A stretch of DNA of 64,000 nucleotides from Amycolatopsis thermoflava N1165 (GTDB lineage Bacteria > Actinomycetota > Actinomycetes > Mycobacteriales > Pseudonocardiaceae): positions 5,562,360-5,626,359 of the forward strand of contig NZ_KI421511.1 of NCBI RefSeq assembly GCF_000473265.1, written 5' to 3'. Made by a program: the position numbers and the translations under genes. Under the pieces are notes generated by a model. The model had not been told where the DNA came from. It did not search any database and saw only the letters and a program-made list of their open reading frames with translations. Below, piece after piece: positions 33,603 to 41,799 of the stretch; within the stretch, counting starts at the first letter, position 1, and each line of letters starts with the position of its first letter.

Positions 33603-33992
33603 CTACCGAAGCAGCAGTACTCCGGGGGCGCGTTCCTCGAAGATCTGCACCAGCCAGTCGAACACGGTGGGACCACGACCCGCGCGGGCAGCCTCCAGAT
33701 CAGCACGAACCACCGGCCGGTTCGTCGGGTGGCACCGAGCCAACCGCTGCTCCAGCTGGCGCACTGTCTCCGCGTATCCCAGCAAGTCGCGGGAGATGGC
33801 GTGGTCACGCCACTCGACGACGAAGTCGTCAGCGTCCGGACACCCGGGTCCGCCGCTGAGACAGTCGGCGAAGGCATCGAGGTTCCGCCCGAAGTACTGG
33901 CGCCCTTCTCCATCGAAGGCATCCATGATCGCCTGCCAGAAGTCCTCCAGCGTCCGGATCTGGGCGCCGTCCAGCACATACCGGGTCGTCAC
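33603..33992 (-). CDS. Barstar-family protein
   Basis: The 129-aa protein matches barstar (ribonuclease inhibitor) folds: TLEDFWQAIMDAFDG, then YFGRNLDAFADCLSGG, the helix-loop that binds barnase active sites. No barnase-like RNase is seen next to it, so it is an orphan antitoxin, guards against another cell's RNase, or regulates a nuclease elsewhere. It lies between the tandem membrane genes and the AICE left boundary. Confidence 0.8.
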   Translation of the reverse strand: MTTRYVLDGAQIRTLEDFWQAIMDAFDGEGRQYFGRNLDAFADCLSGGPGCPDADDFVVEWRDHAISRDLLGYAETVRQLEQRLARCHPTNRPVVRADLEAARAGRGPTVFDWLVQIFEERAPGVLLLR

Positions 33993-34033
33993 GACCCGAC
34001 CATACGTCGATCACGGTCGCTCGCTCGAAATGC

Positions 34034-34091
34034 GACCAGGGCGCATGCCGCGGCACCGGTGAAGATGCCCGCCGCGGCGAACGCCCTGGTC
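34034..34091. terminator. tRNA-Ser terminator copy at the AICE left end
   Basis: GACCAGGGCG (34034-34043) pairs with CGCCCTGGTC (34082-34091), and an inner GCCGCGGC repeat extends the stem. It is the counterpart of the stem at 45847-45905 and was originally downstream of the tRNA-Ser gene. Confidence 0.6.
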
Positions 34092-34152
34092 ACAGGCGCG
34101 GAAGCGGAGGGATTTGAACCCCCGGTCGGTTGCCCGACGCTCGCTTTCAAGG
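34083..34152. other. Attachment site, chromosome-element junction (left direct repeat)
   Basis: This 70-bp stretch is identical to 45897-45966, which contains the 3' half of tRNA-Ser. It starts GCCCTGGTCACAGGCGCGG and ends CGCTTTCAAGG. Beyond it the copies differ, and here the tRNA is not completed. It marks the left end of the integrated element. Confidence 0.92.
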
Positions 34153-34244
34153 TGTGCTCAACGATCACCGCCGAGGTCCACCGGGCTGATGACCTGCAAG
34201 TTTGCAAGTTGGCGAACCTTGCCGGACCTGCCAGAACCTAGGCG

Positions 34245-34278
34245 AATGAGACCAGAAATGAGACCACGAATGAGACCA
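34245..34278 (+). repeat. Three 12-bp-spaced AATGAGACCA repeats near the left end
   Basis: AATGAGACCA begins at 34245, 34257 and 34269, a precise 12-bp period. The same word occurs twice with the same period at the right end (45830, 45842). This arrangement suits arm-type binding sites for integrase or excisionase. Confidence 0.6.
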
Positions 34279-34323
34279 GCGCGGCGCGCTCGCGCTGGTC
34301 GGCAAGTAGCGCCACGGCTCGCC

Positions 34324-34509
34324 CTAGCTCTGGCGATCCTCTCGGTACCTCGACGCCAGCGCGGCGATGAGCCGTGTCCTGGTCTCGGCGGGCAGGCCAT
34401 CGAGGATGTCTGTCAGCTCGCACCACGCCTCGCGCTCCGTCGCGACGGAGTACGACGTGCTGCTCGGTGTGCGAGCCGTCCGAGCCTCAGGTATGGGCGT
34501 CGATGTCAT
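34324..34509 (-). CDS. Small hypothetical protein of the AICE left end
   Basis: The 61-aa protein (start MTSTPIPEART) has an ordered C-terminal helix pair (EREAWCELTDILDGLPAETRTRLIAALASRYRED). Composition and codon use look coding, but no family is recognised and no clear ribosome site precedes the ATG; GTG 34515 is an alternative. It lies downstream of the glycosyltransferase terminator. Confidence 0.45.
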   Translation of the reverse strand: MTSTPIPEARTARTPSSTSYSVATEREAWCELTDILDGLPAETRTRLIAALASRYREDRQS

Positions 34510-34543
34510 CCCCACAGTGTGGAGGTTCGCTCAGCAGTACGCA

Positions 34544-34583
34544 GCAAAACGGCGCCTACCTGCGACGGTAGGCGCCGTTTTGC
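34544..34583. terminator. Strong bidirectional terminator after the cargo glycosyltransferase
   Basis: GCAAAACGGCGCCTACC (34544-34560) and its exact complement (34567-34583) form a 17-bp stem with a 6-nt loop flanked by A- and T-runs. It ends minus-strand transcription of the glycosyltransferase gene. Confidence 0.85.
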
Positions 34584-34597
34584 GTGCCAGTCCGGAC

Positions 34598-35359
34598 CTA
34601 CGGCAGCCCGTCGACGACGGGGACCCCTGTGTCCATCTTCAGGAGTGCGAGGACTCGGTCCCGGATCAACTGCGTGCGTGCTTCCCGCTCGACTTGCTCG
34701 CTGTGAGCGGCGTCCTGTGTCACCTGGCCGGGCCATTTCCGATAATGCAGGCCGGGTGTCGAAATGAAATACCCGTTCACCGTCGCGTTCGCGCACAACA
34801 TGAGGGCCGTGTCTTCGGAGGCCGGAAGGGCCATCCAGCCTCCGAGGGCGTAGAGAACCTCGCGTCGAATACAGATGGTCGCGGACATTACGGGCGAACG
34901 AAAGTCGTTCTCCAGCCAGTATTTGACCAATTCGCCACGTCGAATTAGACCCTCAGGTGGGTCTGTGTCGTACGAGACCGTTGAGCCGTCAGGCAGGAGA
35001 TCGAGCGCGGACGAGACGGTCCACGAGATCGCCGGATCAGCAAAAGCCGCGATGTCTCGTTTCAGCGCGCCAGGGGTCAAGATGTCATCGGCGTCGAACG
35101 ACTTGATGAGTTCTCCTGAAGCCCGCGAGAGCGCCAAGCTTCTTGTGACTCCCGGGCCGCCGTTTCGATTCTGGCCCACGCTGATGTGTGGATCGTTCGG
35201 CAGAGCCCCTTTCAGGATGCCGTTCTGCCCATCCTCCTGAACGATCCATTCCCAAGTCCAGCCGGACGGCATTTCCTGCGAAACGAGTGAGGCATAAGCG
35301 TCCTTCAAATGCTGCACACTCGGAGCATGGACCGGCGTGATCACGCTGATGGTCGGCAT
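34598..35359 (-). CDS. Family 2 glycosyltransferase, AICE cargo
   Basis: The 253-aa GT-A enzyme begins MPTISVITPVHAPSVQHL. A metal-binding motif sits in SFDADDILTPGA, and a GGPGVTRSLAL segment binds the nucleotide-sugar. A later ASEDTALML provides the catalytic/acceptor acid. No membrane helix is present. It is lower in GC than its neighbours and lies between the AICE repressor and the left attachment site, the usual cargo zone. Acceptor and sugar cannot be predicted. It may modify a phage receptor, a surface glycan or a natural product of the host. Confidence 0.8.
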   Translation of the reverse strand: MPTISVITPVHAPSVQHLKDAYASLVSQEMPSGWTWEWIVQEDGQNGILKGALPNDPHISVGQNRNGGPGVTRSLALSRASGELIKSFDADDILTPGALKRDIAAFADPAISWTVSSALDLLPDGSTVSYDTDPPEGLIRRGELVKYWLENDFRSPVMSATICIRREVLYALGGWMALPASEDTALMLCANATVNGYFISTPGLHYRKWPGQVTQDAAHSEQVEREARTQLIRDRVLALLKMDTGVPVVDGLP

Positions 35360-35377
35360 TTAGTTAGTCCCCCAGAT

Positions 35378-36124
35378 TCAAAGATTGTGAACCGTTGTCA
35401 TGACCAGGCGGTCTCCGCGAATCACGATGTCCGCCGTTTCCACTGCAAGGGCGTCAGCCCAGTGCGTCCGCTCAATCTCAACAACGGGAACCCCCGGCCC
35501 CATCCTGAGAATCTTGCTGTCTTCGATACTCGGCATCCGAGGCCACGACTTCTCGGTAATGCGGTCCACTTGAATCCCGATCGACCGAAACCGTTCAGCT
35601 ACGGATGGGCTTCCTTTTGTGCCGTCAGCGGGCTTCTCGATTGCCGTCCCCCTAATCAACGTCAGCGGCTCCCATTGCATGCTCCACTGGACCGGCTGCC
35701 CCTGGATATGCCAGATGTATCGAACCACGCTGACTTCCTGACCGGGTTCGATTCCCAGGCGTTTCGCGATTCGAGGCGTCGCCACCTCTGTCCAGGTCTC
35801 CGCATCAACGCGATCAAACGGATCGTTGCTGACCGACGCTTGCCGGGCGGGTCCGCGCTGGTACCGGTCCGACGCCAGCTCGACCACCTGCGGAGCCTGA
35901 GCGACGAACGAACCCTTGTTCCGCCGCTTCTCGATCAGCCCGTCCCGGTGCAGCTCGTCCGTTGCACGCACGGCCGTCGTCAAGGCCACGCCGTACTGGT
36001 CGGCCAGCTCCCGGGCCGTCGGCAGCTTGTCGCCAACCGTCAGCTCACCTTGGGCGATCTTTCGCCGAAGGTCTGCCGCCACCTGCAACGAGGGCGACAC
36101 GCCCGTCGCGTCGTTGATGGACAT
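35378..36124 (-). CDS. GntR-family (HutC/UTRA) repressor, KorSA-like
   Basis: The 248-aa protein has an N-terminal GntR winged helix (SLQVAADLRRKIAQGELTVGDKLPTARELADQYGVALTTAVRA) and a C-terminal UTRA ligand domain (about 85-245). It diverges from the AICE transfer operon, as KorSA does in pSAM2, where it represses transfer and replication genes. ATG 36124 has GGAAGG 8 nt upstream. A 9-bp inverted repeat at 36161-36190, between it and the first operon gene, is the probable operator. Confidence 0.85.
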   Translation of the reverse strand: MSINDATGVSPSLQVAADLRRKIAQGELTVGDKLPTARELADQYGVALTTAVRATDELHRDGLIEKRRNKGSFVAQAPQVVELASDRYQRGPARQASVSNDPFDRVDAETWTEVATPRIAKRLGIEPGQEVSVVRYIWHIQGQPVQWSMQWEPLTLIRGTAIEKPADGTKGSPSVAERFRSIGIQVDRITEKSWPRMPSIEDSKILRMGPGVPVVEIERTHWADALAVETADIVIRGDRLVMTTVHNL

Positions 36125-36160
36125 CTTGACCGCCTTCCGTCTTGCCGCTAGCGTACCGCA

Positions 36161-36190
36161 GTGTTCCAGTGTTATGGTTCGCTGGAACAC
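36161..36190. promoter_or_regulatory. Inverted-repeat operator of the AICE repressor
   Basis: GTGTTCCAG (36161-36169) and CTGGAACAC (36182-36190) are exact reverse complements separated by 12 nt. A third GGAACACA half-site follows at 36192-36199. It lies between the divergent repressor and the transfer operon. Confidence 0.75.
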
Positions 36191-36220
36191 AGGAACACAA
36201 GCCCAACGAACGGGAGACCG

Positions 36221-36559
36221 ATGAAGTTCGCAAGGATCACCAGCCCGGAAGCGCTCGATGCACTGTTTCCGCTGGTCGATGAGGACATTTCCGCTGTGGC
36301 GCGGGATGAGGCAGTGGCGGCGGAGGTCGCTGAGATCGACGCGCTGATCGAGGAGGCGGAGCGCGAGTGGGCCGCCGCCGAGCAGGTCGAGGCGTACCGG
36401 GTGTCGCGCGAGCTAACGGACCAGGTGCGCGCGCGTCGGGCGACTCGCCGGGCCGCGCGTGAGGCGCTGCGCTCGACAGTCCTCGGCGCGGTCCCGAGCA
36501 GCACGGGCAAGACCGCTGCGGTGCGGACGCTGCCGCTTGGCGACGAGGTGGCCGCCTGA
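36221..36559 (+). CDS. AICE operon protein 1, coiled-coil-like
   Basis: The 112-aa, strongly acidic then basic helical protein (MKFARITSPEALDALFPLV; EIDALIEEAEREWAAAEQVEAY; RARRATRRAAREALR) contains likely coiled coil. It is the first gene of the transfer operon, 31 nt after the operator, with GGGAG 5 nt before the ATG. Such leading small proteins are common in AICEs and unnamed; function is unknown. Confidence 0.7.
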   Translation: MKFARITSPEALDALFPLVDEDISAVARDEAVAAEVAEIDALIEEAEREWAAAEQVEAYRVSRELTDQVRARRATRRAAREALRSTVLGAVPSSTGKTAAVRTLPLGDEVAA

Positions 36560-36660
36560 TGCCCCGAACCCTGAATGACCCCGGCGCGGCACGAACCGCC
36601 AAGAACGCCGCCGCGCCGGGACTCCACAGCCAGCCACGAAACCAGACAGGGAGCGCACCA

Positions 36661-36882
36661 ATGGTGTCACAGACCGTCCTGCACCAGGCCGCGCAGCGCA
36701 CGGGCTTCCGTGTCCAGCTGGTGAGCGTGCCGGTGGAGATCATCGCTCGCCGCCACCGCGAGGGCCAGTCGCTCGCGCAGATCACCCACTACCTCCGTGC
36801 CCACCTTGGACCGGAGAACCCGGTCGCGTCTCGTTGCTTCGTGGAGTGGGTCATCAGCGCCACCGGGGGTGAGGGCCGGTGA
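36661..36882 (+). CDS. AICE operon protein 2, small hypothetical
   Basis: The 73-aa protein begins MVSQTVLHQAAQRTGFRVQL and contains a helical VEIIARRHREGQSLAQITHYLRAHLG. ATG 36661 has GGGAG 8 nt upstream. An ATG at 36559 overlapping the previous stop would add 34 low-complexity residues. Function is unknown. It overlaps the next gene by 4 nt. Confidence 0.6.
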   Translation: MVSQTVLHQAAQRTGFRVQLVSVPVEIIARRHREGQSLAQITHYLRAHLGPENPVASRCFVEWVISATGGEGR

Positions 36883-37217
36883 GCGCCGAACTCGTGTTCC
36901 GCTGCCTGGCCTGCGACCAGCCGCGCACCGAAGCCGATGTGCCGTGTGAGCTGTGTGGTGCGGCCCCGGACCTGCACGTGGTCGAGGGGGAGGAGCTGGT
37001 CACCTACGACCCGTTCGCCCTCAACCGGCTGGTCTCGGCGGCTGCCGCCGCCCGGGTGGCGCACGCCCTGGAGGTGCTGGCCGACAGCCACCGCCGCCGC
37101 GCGCGGCTGTGGGCGCGCCTGGAGCAGGACCACGACGCCCCGCGGGCGCAGTGGCACCGCACCGAGGCCGCGTCGCTGGAGCGGCTGCGGGCCGTCGAGC
37201 TGGAGGAGGCCGCGTGA
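36879..37217 (+). CDS. AICE operon protein 3 with zinc-ribbon-like N-terminus
   Basis: The 112-aa protein has two CxxC knuckles (FRCLACDQ and VPCELCGA, residues about 8-26) forming a likely zinc ribbon. A helical Arg-rich part follows (RVAHALEVLADSHRRRARLWARLEQD). Coupled on both sides by 4-nt overlaps. It may bind DNA or a transfer component; no named family is recognised. Confidence 0.65.
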   Translation: MSAELVFRCLACDQPRTEADVPCELCGAAPDLHVVEGEELVTYDPFALNRLVSAAAAARVAHALEVLADSHRRRARLWARLEQDHDAPRAQWHRTEAASLERLRAVELEEAA

Positions 37218-37474
37218 GCGCCCGCATCGCGGTCGGCACCACCCCGGCCCAGCTCAAGACCCTGGCCATCCGCCGCTACGAGGCCACCACCGGCACGCGG
37301 TGGCGGGAGGCCACCGACGCGGCCAAGCGGAAGTGGCTGGCCAAGACCGAGCCGGTGATCCGCGCCGAGGAAGGCATCGCCGCTGACGCGGTGTGGCGGG
37401 ACGGGGCGTGGCAGCCCGCCGGCCAAACCGACCTGTTCTCCCTGACCGACGCCGACACGGAGGTTCCGGCATGA
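37214..37474 (+). CDS. AICE operon protein 4, small hypothetical
   Basis: The 86-aa protein begins with GTG at 37214 (VSARIAVGTTPAQLKTLAIRRY) and contains WREATDAAKRKWLAKTEPVIRAEEGI, a soluble helical protein. It overlaps the genes on both sides by 4 nt. Function is unknown. Confidence 0.65.
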   Translation: MSARIAVGTTPAQLKTLAIRRYEATTGTRWREATDAAKRKWLAKTEPVIRAEEGIAADAVWRDGAWQPAGQTDLFSLTDADTEVPA

Positions 37475-37641
37475 GCAAGACCAACGTGCTGCCCAAGAAG
37501 AACACCCTGCGCAAGCTGCTCTGGCTCGCCGTCCTGGTCGCCGTCGTGGTGTGGGTCGTGCAGCACCCCTACCAGGCCCGGCACGCGCTGGACAGCGTCG
37601 TGCACGCGGTGACCGTGCTGTTCTCCGGACTGGGCAGGTGA
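37471..37641 (+). CDS. Small membrane protein, spread-like (Spd)
   Basis: The 56-aa protein has a basic N-terminus (KTNVLPKKNTLRKL) and one transmembrane helix (LLWLAVLVAVVVWVV). Clusters of tiny membrane proteins beside traB are the usual spread (spd) genes that pass the element along the recipient mycelium. It is coupled to its neighbours. Confidence 0.65.
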   Translation: MSKTNVLPKKNTLRKLLWLAVLVAVVVWVVQHPYQARHALDSVVHAVTVLFSGLGR

Positions 37642-37901
37642 GCGGCATGTCGATGTTCGAGGTTCTGCGCCGGTTCGGGACATTCGCGCTGCTGGTGTTC
37701 ACCGGCGCGGTGCTGGTGTTCCTGCTGCTGCACCTGATCCGGATTCCGCTGGTGCTGATCGCGAAGGTCCTGGAGATCTCCATGCGCCGCCTGGACGGGT
37801 TCGTGGCCCGGCACGCGAGCAAGCCCCCGGCCGGTCCGGTCAACCAGTTCTTCCACCACCCCACCGTCACTCGGGAGGAGGCCATCAATGTCCACGCCTG
37901 A
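37638..37901 (+). CDS. Small membrane protein, spread-like (Spd)
   Basis: The 87-aa protein has two hydrophobic segments (about 12-32 and 34-50: TFALLVFTGAVLVFLLLHLIRIPLVLIAKV) and a polar C-terminus. GTG 37638 overlaps the upstream stop; ATG 37647 is an equally possible start. Its role in intramycelial spread is inferred from position. Confidence 0.6.
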   Translation: MSGMSMFEVLRRFGTFALLVFTGAVLVFLLLHLIRIPLVLIAKVLEISMRRLDGFVARHASKPPAGPVNQFFHHPTVTREEAINVHA

Positions 37902-38235
37902 GCACAAGTTCACCACCGGCCACACTGGACAGTCCGCGACTGAGGCGCAGGTTGAGGCGCGCCGCGCTGCCGACCTCGCGATCTACCAGCATGCGACCAA
38001 CCCGACTCGCACCACGCAGGCCGTGTCGTGGCTTGGCTGGCACGTCGGCGAGCTGTCCGGTGTGGTCGTGCCGCTCGGCTTGGGAGTGGCGGTGTGGGAC
38101 GGCTTCTACGCCGTGTCCGTGCTGACCGCGCTGGGCTGGGCTGCGCACGAGCTGCGGTTGCGTCGCCAGCAGCGCGCCGCCCGGACCCGTGCCGCTGAAC
38201 CGAAGTCCCCGCGGGACGGGGAGGTGTCGGAGTGA
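37888..38235 (+). CDS. Small two-helix membrane protein of the transfer operon
   Basis: The 115-aa protein has a polar N-terminus (STPEHKFTTGHTGQSATEAQVEARR) and a hydrophobic hairpin at about 44-88 (WLGWHVGELSGVVVPLGLGVAVWDGFYAVSV). An Arg-rich cytosolic tail follows. It overlaps both neighbours. It is probably a spread or transfer-complex component; no named family is recognised. Confidence 0.65.
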   Translation: MSTPEHKFTTGHTGQSATEAQVEARRAADLAIYQHATNPTRTTQAVSWLGWHVGELSGVVVPLGLGVAVWDGFYAVSVLTALGWAAHELRLRRQQRAARTRAAEPKSPRDGEVSE

Positions 38236-38453
38236 GGACCAGGCGCATCGCCGACGTGGCCGGAGCCTGGACGGTTGTGGTGACCGTCCCGAGTGGAGAG
38301 ACCGTCGCGGCTGGGAACTGGCCGGACCTGATCGAGGCCCGAGCCTGGGCGCGGACGACGAACCAGGCGCGTCTAGCCCGAGTGCGGGGCGTGCTGCCGC
38401 TGGTGTCGGCCAGCGGCCTGACCGCAGAGCTGGAAAGGGGGATGTGGCAGTGA
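38232..38453 (+). CDS. Small hypothetical protein of the transfer operon
   Basis: The 73-aa soluble protein has a predicted beta-rich start (GAWTVVVTVPSGETVAAGNWPDL) then a helix (EARAWARTTNQARLARVRG). GTG start overlaps the upstream gene, and its stop overlaps the DUF2637-type gene. Function is unknown. Confidence 0.6.
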   Translation: MRTRRIADVAGAWTVVVTVPSGETVAAGNWPDLIEARAWARTTNQARLARVRGVLPLVSASGLTAELERGMWQ

Positions 38454-39583
38454 GCTGGTACGAGGAACGGCGCGAGAACAAGCGCACAGAGGCGATGATC
38501 CGCCGCGAGGACGCTGCCGCGGCCGCGCAGGTGCGGATCGCGGAGCGGCAGGCGGCCGCGCGGATCAAGCGTGAGGACGAGCAGGCCCGCCGGGAGGCCG
38601 CGCAGCAGGCCGCCACCGCCCGCCGCGAGCGACGGGCCGCCGCCTGGCGGGGACTGCGCGTGTGGCTTGGCCGACACGTGGTTGAGCTGCTGATCTACCC
38701 CATTGCGCTGCTGTCGTTCGTGCTGGCGGCCCCGGCGATGGCCCGCTACGGCACCGAGGTGTTCGACTCCGACCTGGGCGCGCTGCTGCCGGGCATCACC
38801 GAGCTGGGGATGTGGGCGTTCGCGATCGCGGTGGTGATCGAGCGCCGTCGCCACCCGGACCGCTCGGTGTGGGGTCTGGTGGCCGGGGTGCTGGTGTTCG
38901 GCGCGGTGGCGTTCGGCATCAACTTCACCCACGGCCTGACCACCGCCTGGGACCACGGCGTGGTGATGGGCACCGCCTCGATCGCCGGGGTGGTCGCCCA
39001 CCAGCTCACCCTCGCCACTGCCCCCAAGTCCGGGCAGCAGCGGCGGGAAGCGCGGATCGAGCGGGCCGCGGCCCGCAAGGTCGCCCGCATCCGCAAGGCC
39101 GCCGTCAAGCGCGCGGTGGCCGAGATCGACGCGGACGGGTCGGCCCGGCTGCTCTACGCCCCCGGCCGCTACACCCTCACCCGGGGCGGCCTGCGGCCCG
39201 CGACCGTGCCCGGCCTGCCGGTGGCCGCCTCGACCGACTGGGACCGCGAGCTGGCCGACCTGCTCGCCACCACCGGCACCGCCATGGCGACCGGCCCGGT
39301 GGCCTCGACCGAGGACGACCAGGACCGCGGCGACTCGATCGAGGGCGGGGCGGTGGCGACCCTCGACCACGGCCCTGACCTGCATGAGTCGACCCCGAAA
39401 CGCCCGGTGATCGACCGCAAACCGGGCCGCTCGATCGAGCAGCTCCGCGCCGAGCTGGCCGCCGCGATCGAGGCCGGGAAGGTCAACCCGACCTCCGCCG
39501 AGTCGATCCGCAAAACCCTGCGCATCGGGATCGCCCGCGCACGCCAGCTCCGCGACGAACACACCAAGGGAGGACGCAAGTGA
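38450..39583 (+). CDS. DUF2637-type membrane protein of the AICE
   Basis: The 377-aa protein begins with a long charged coiled coil (about 1-70). Four transmembrane helices (about 75-190: VVELLIYPIALLSFVLAAPAMA, GMWAFAIAVVIE, WGLVAGVLVFGAVAFGINF, VVMGTASIAGVVAH) match DUF2637 proteins of AICEs and conjugative plasmids. The C-terminus ends in a helical domain like replication or partition spacers (SIEQLRAELAAAIEAGKVNPTSAESIRKTLRIG). It is coupled to the translocase gene and may recruit or anchor it. Confidence 0.75.
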   Translation: MSWYEERRENKRTEAMIRREDAAAAAQVRIAERQAAARIKREDEQARREAAQQAATARRERRAAAWRGLRVWLGRHVVELLIYPIALLSFVLAAPAMARYGTEVFDSDLGALLPGITELGMWAFAIAVVIERRRHPDRSVWGLVAGVLVFGAVAFGINFTHGLTTAWDHGVVMGTASIAGVVAHQLTLATAPKSGQQRREARIERAAARKVARIRKAAVKRAVAEIDADGSARLLYAPGRYTLTRGGLRPATVPGLPVAASTDWDRELADLLATTGTAMATGPVASTEDDQDRGDSIEGGAVATLDHGPDLHESTPKRPVIDRKPGRSIEQLRAELAAAIEAGKVNPTSAESIRKTLRIGIARARQLRDEHTKGGRK

Positions 39584-41799
39584 CCCAGCAGCACGAGCAG
39601 GAGGAGTTGGCGCGGGTGCACTACCTGCCCACCCACCGCGCCGACACCACCCCGACCCCCTCCGACACGGAGGTGGTCGAAGGCGAGCTGATCTCCGAGG
39701 AGGAGTACCAGCGGCTATTCACCCAGCGCGGGCAGGCCATCGAGCGCTACAAGGGCTACCGCCGCGACCTGGCCACCGCCGGGCGAGTCGTCAAGACCGT
39801 CGCCACCCACGAGGTCACGAAGTCGACCGGGCAGGCGCTGCTGCGCCATGGGTCCTACGTGCTCGGCGGGGCCGGAATTGTGGCCAAGCGGGTGTGGGAG
39901 GCCAAGACCAACTCTCGCTACGAGCGGATGCAGCGCCTGGCGGAAGCGCGGGGTGACTGGGACCAGCTCGCCGACTGGGAGGCCCGCGCCGAGCAGGCCC
40001 GGGAGCGGCGGCACCGCCGCCGGATGGACTGGCTGGAAGCCCCCGCCAAGCTGGTCAAGGCCGTGGTGATCGGCGCGTTCTCCCTGATGGGTGCGCTACT
40101 GGCGCTGGGGATCGTGCTGGCCATCGCCAACAAGGACCTCGGGGACGTGCTCGGGCCGATCACGGCGCTGTTCACGCTGGTCAAGTGGATTGCCTACGCG
40201 GTGACCGTTGCGTGGCTGCCGTTCCTGCTCGCGCTGCCGTGGGCGGCCGGGATCGCGCTGTGGGCAGTTGGCCGGCACGCCGACGCCGCACCGTCGTGGC
40301 TGCGGGCGGCGAAGACCGCCGAGGTTAACCCGCAGATCACCGCCGATGGGATCGTCACCGCGTTGCGGCACCTGTCGATCCCGAAGCTGAACGAGGCGTT
40401 CAAGAAGGAGGGGTGGCAGCCGCGGTTTGACCTCACCCCGACCCGCGAGGGCCAGGGCGCGTTCCGGGGCTACCGCGCCATCTTCGACCTGCCCATGGGC
40501 GTGACCCCGGAGATGGTCGCCGACAAGCGCGACGTGCTGGCCAAGAACCTCAACCGCAACGCCGTGGAGGTGTGGGCCAGCGACTACGGCAAGGAGAAGG
40601 GCGGCAAGGCCGGGTACGTCAACCTCTACGTCGCCGACTCCGGCGTGATGGACAAGCCCACCCCGGACTACCCGCTGCTGCACGAGGGCACTGCCGACGT
40701 GTTCGCCGGGGTGCCGATCGGGATCACCCAGCGCGGTGACGTGGTGCCGATGCCCGTGGTCGGCTCGAACGCGGTGTTCGGCGGCCAGCCCGGGCAGGGC
40801 AAGTCCAACGCGGTGCGGGTCGCCGTGGCCGGGATCGCGCTGGACCCGCTCGCCGAGATCCGGATGCACGTCTTTGCCAACAACGGCGATTTCGACGCCT
40901 ACGCGCCGCGTCTGTCGCTCTACCAGAAGGGCGCGACCCCGGAGCATGTCGAGGCGGCCGTGGCGCACCTGCGTGACCTCTACGACGAGGTGGGCCGTCG
41001 CGAGGGCCGGTTGGCCGAGCTCGGCGCGAAGAAGCTGACCCGCGCCCTGGCCGAGCAGCACTCCGATCTGCGGCCGCTGTTCGTCGGGTTCTCCGAGTGT
41101 CATGAACTGTTCGGGCACTCCGAGCTGGGCAAAGAGGCCGCCGAGCTGGCCATCAACGTGGTCAAGCGGGGCCGCAAGACCGGGGTGAGCACGGCGTACG
41201 ACACCCAGTCCTCCCGCGCCGACGCGATCCCCTCGCAGCTGGTGGAAAACGTCGGGTTCAACGGCTGCTTCGCGGTCAAGACCTGGCGCTCCAACGACGG
41301 CTTCCTCGGTGACGGTTCGTTCGCGGCCGGAATCCGGGCCACCGACCTGCGGTTCAACGTCGATCGCGGAACCATGGTCGCCACCGGTGCCTCCGAAGAG
41401 CTGTTCGAGATCGTGCGCACGTTCTTCATCAAGGTCGATGACGACAACGGGTGGGACCAGGCCACCGAGATCATCGAACGCGCCATGGCCCAGCTCGCGC
41501 CCGGCACCCCGGTGGCGGGTGACCGGCCCATGCCGCAGATCGAGAACGACCGTGACCTGCTCGCCGACCTGGACACCGTGCTTGACGACGAGCGCCTGCC
41601 CGCGGGAGACGTGCTCGGCGCGCTGCGCAGCCTGGCCCCCGGTTGGAAGCCCTACCGGGACTACACCGTGCCCCGCTTTGTCGCCGCGGTGAAGAAGCTC
41701 GGCGTCAAGGTCGCCTCCACCGGCAACAAACACTACGTCGATCCCGTCACCGTCCGTGAAATCCTCGCGCGTCGCGCCACTGCCGACCTCGACGAGTGA
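39580..41799 (+). CDS. TraB/TraSA-type FtsK/SpoIIIE DNA translocase
   Basis: The 739-aa protein has two membrane helix pairs (about 145-235), then an FtsK/SpoIIIE motor with Walker A GGQPGQGKSN (residues 401-410) and a Walker B region at LFVGFSECHELF. The C-terminal part includes VVKRGRKTGVSTAYDTQSSRADAIP and a winged-helix-like end (KKLGVKVASTGNKHYVDPV). TraB proteins move double-stranded DNA between mycelia by binding 8-bp clt repeats. Suitable 8-bp repeats lie directly downstream (41868-41891). Confidence 0.9.
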   Translation: MTQQHEQEELARVHYLPTHRADTTPTPSDTEVVEGELISEEEYQRLFTQRGQAIERYKGYRRDLATAGRVVKTVATHEVTKSTGQALLRHGSYVLGGAGIVAKRVWEAKTNSRYERMQRLAEARGDWDQLADWEARAEQARERRHRRRMDWLEAPAKLVKAVVIGAFSLMGALLALGIVLAIANKDLGDVLGPITALFTLVKWIAYAVTVAWLPFLLALPWAAGIALWAVGRHADAAPSWLRAAKTAEVNPQITADGIVTALRHLSIPKLNEAFKKEGWQPRFDLTPTREGQGAFRGYRAIFDLPMGVTPEMVADKRDVLAKNLNRNAVEVWASDYGKEKGGKAGYVNLYVADSGVMDKPTPDYPLLHEGTADVFAGVPIGITQRGDVVPMPVVGSNAVFGGQPGQGKSNAVRVAVAGIALDPLAEIRMHVFANNGDFDAYAPRLSLYQKGATPEHVEAAVAHLRDLYDEVGRREGRLAELGAKKLTRALAEQHSDLRPLFVGFSECHELFGHSELGKEAAELAINVVKRGRKTGVSTAYDTQSSRADAIPSQLVENVGFNGCFAVKTWRSNDGFLGDGSFAAGIRATDLRFNVDRGTMVATGASEELFEIVRTFFIKVDDDNGWDQATEIIERAMAQLAPGTPVAGDRPMPQIENDRDLLADLDTVLDDERLPAGDVLGALRSLAPGWKPYRDYTVPRFVAAVKKLGVKVASTGNKHYVDPVTVREILARRATADLDE

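Noticed and set aside
34083-34152. A second tRNA-Ser gene
   Set aside because: Only the 3' part of the tRNA is present; the 5' acceptor half is missing. It is the duplicated attachment site.
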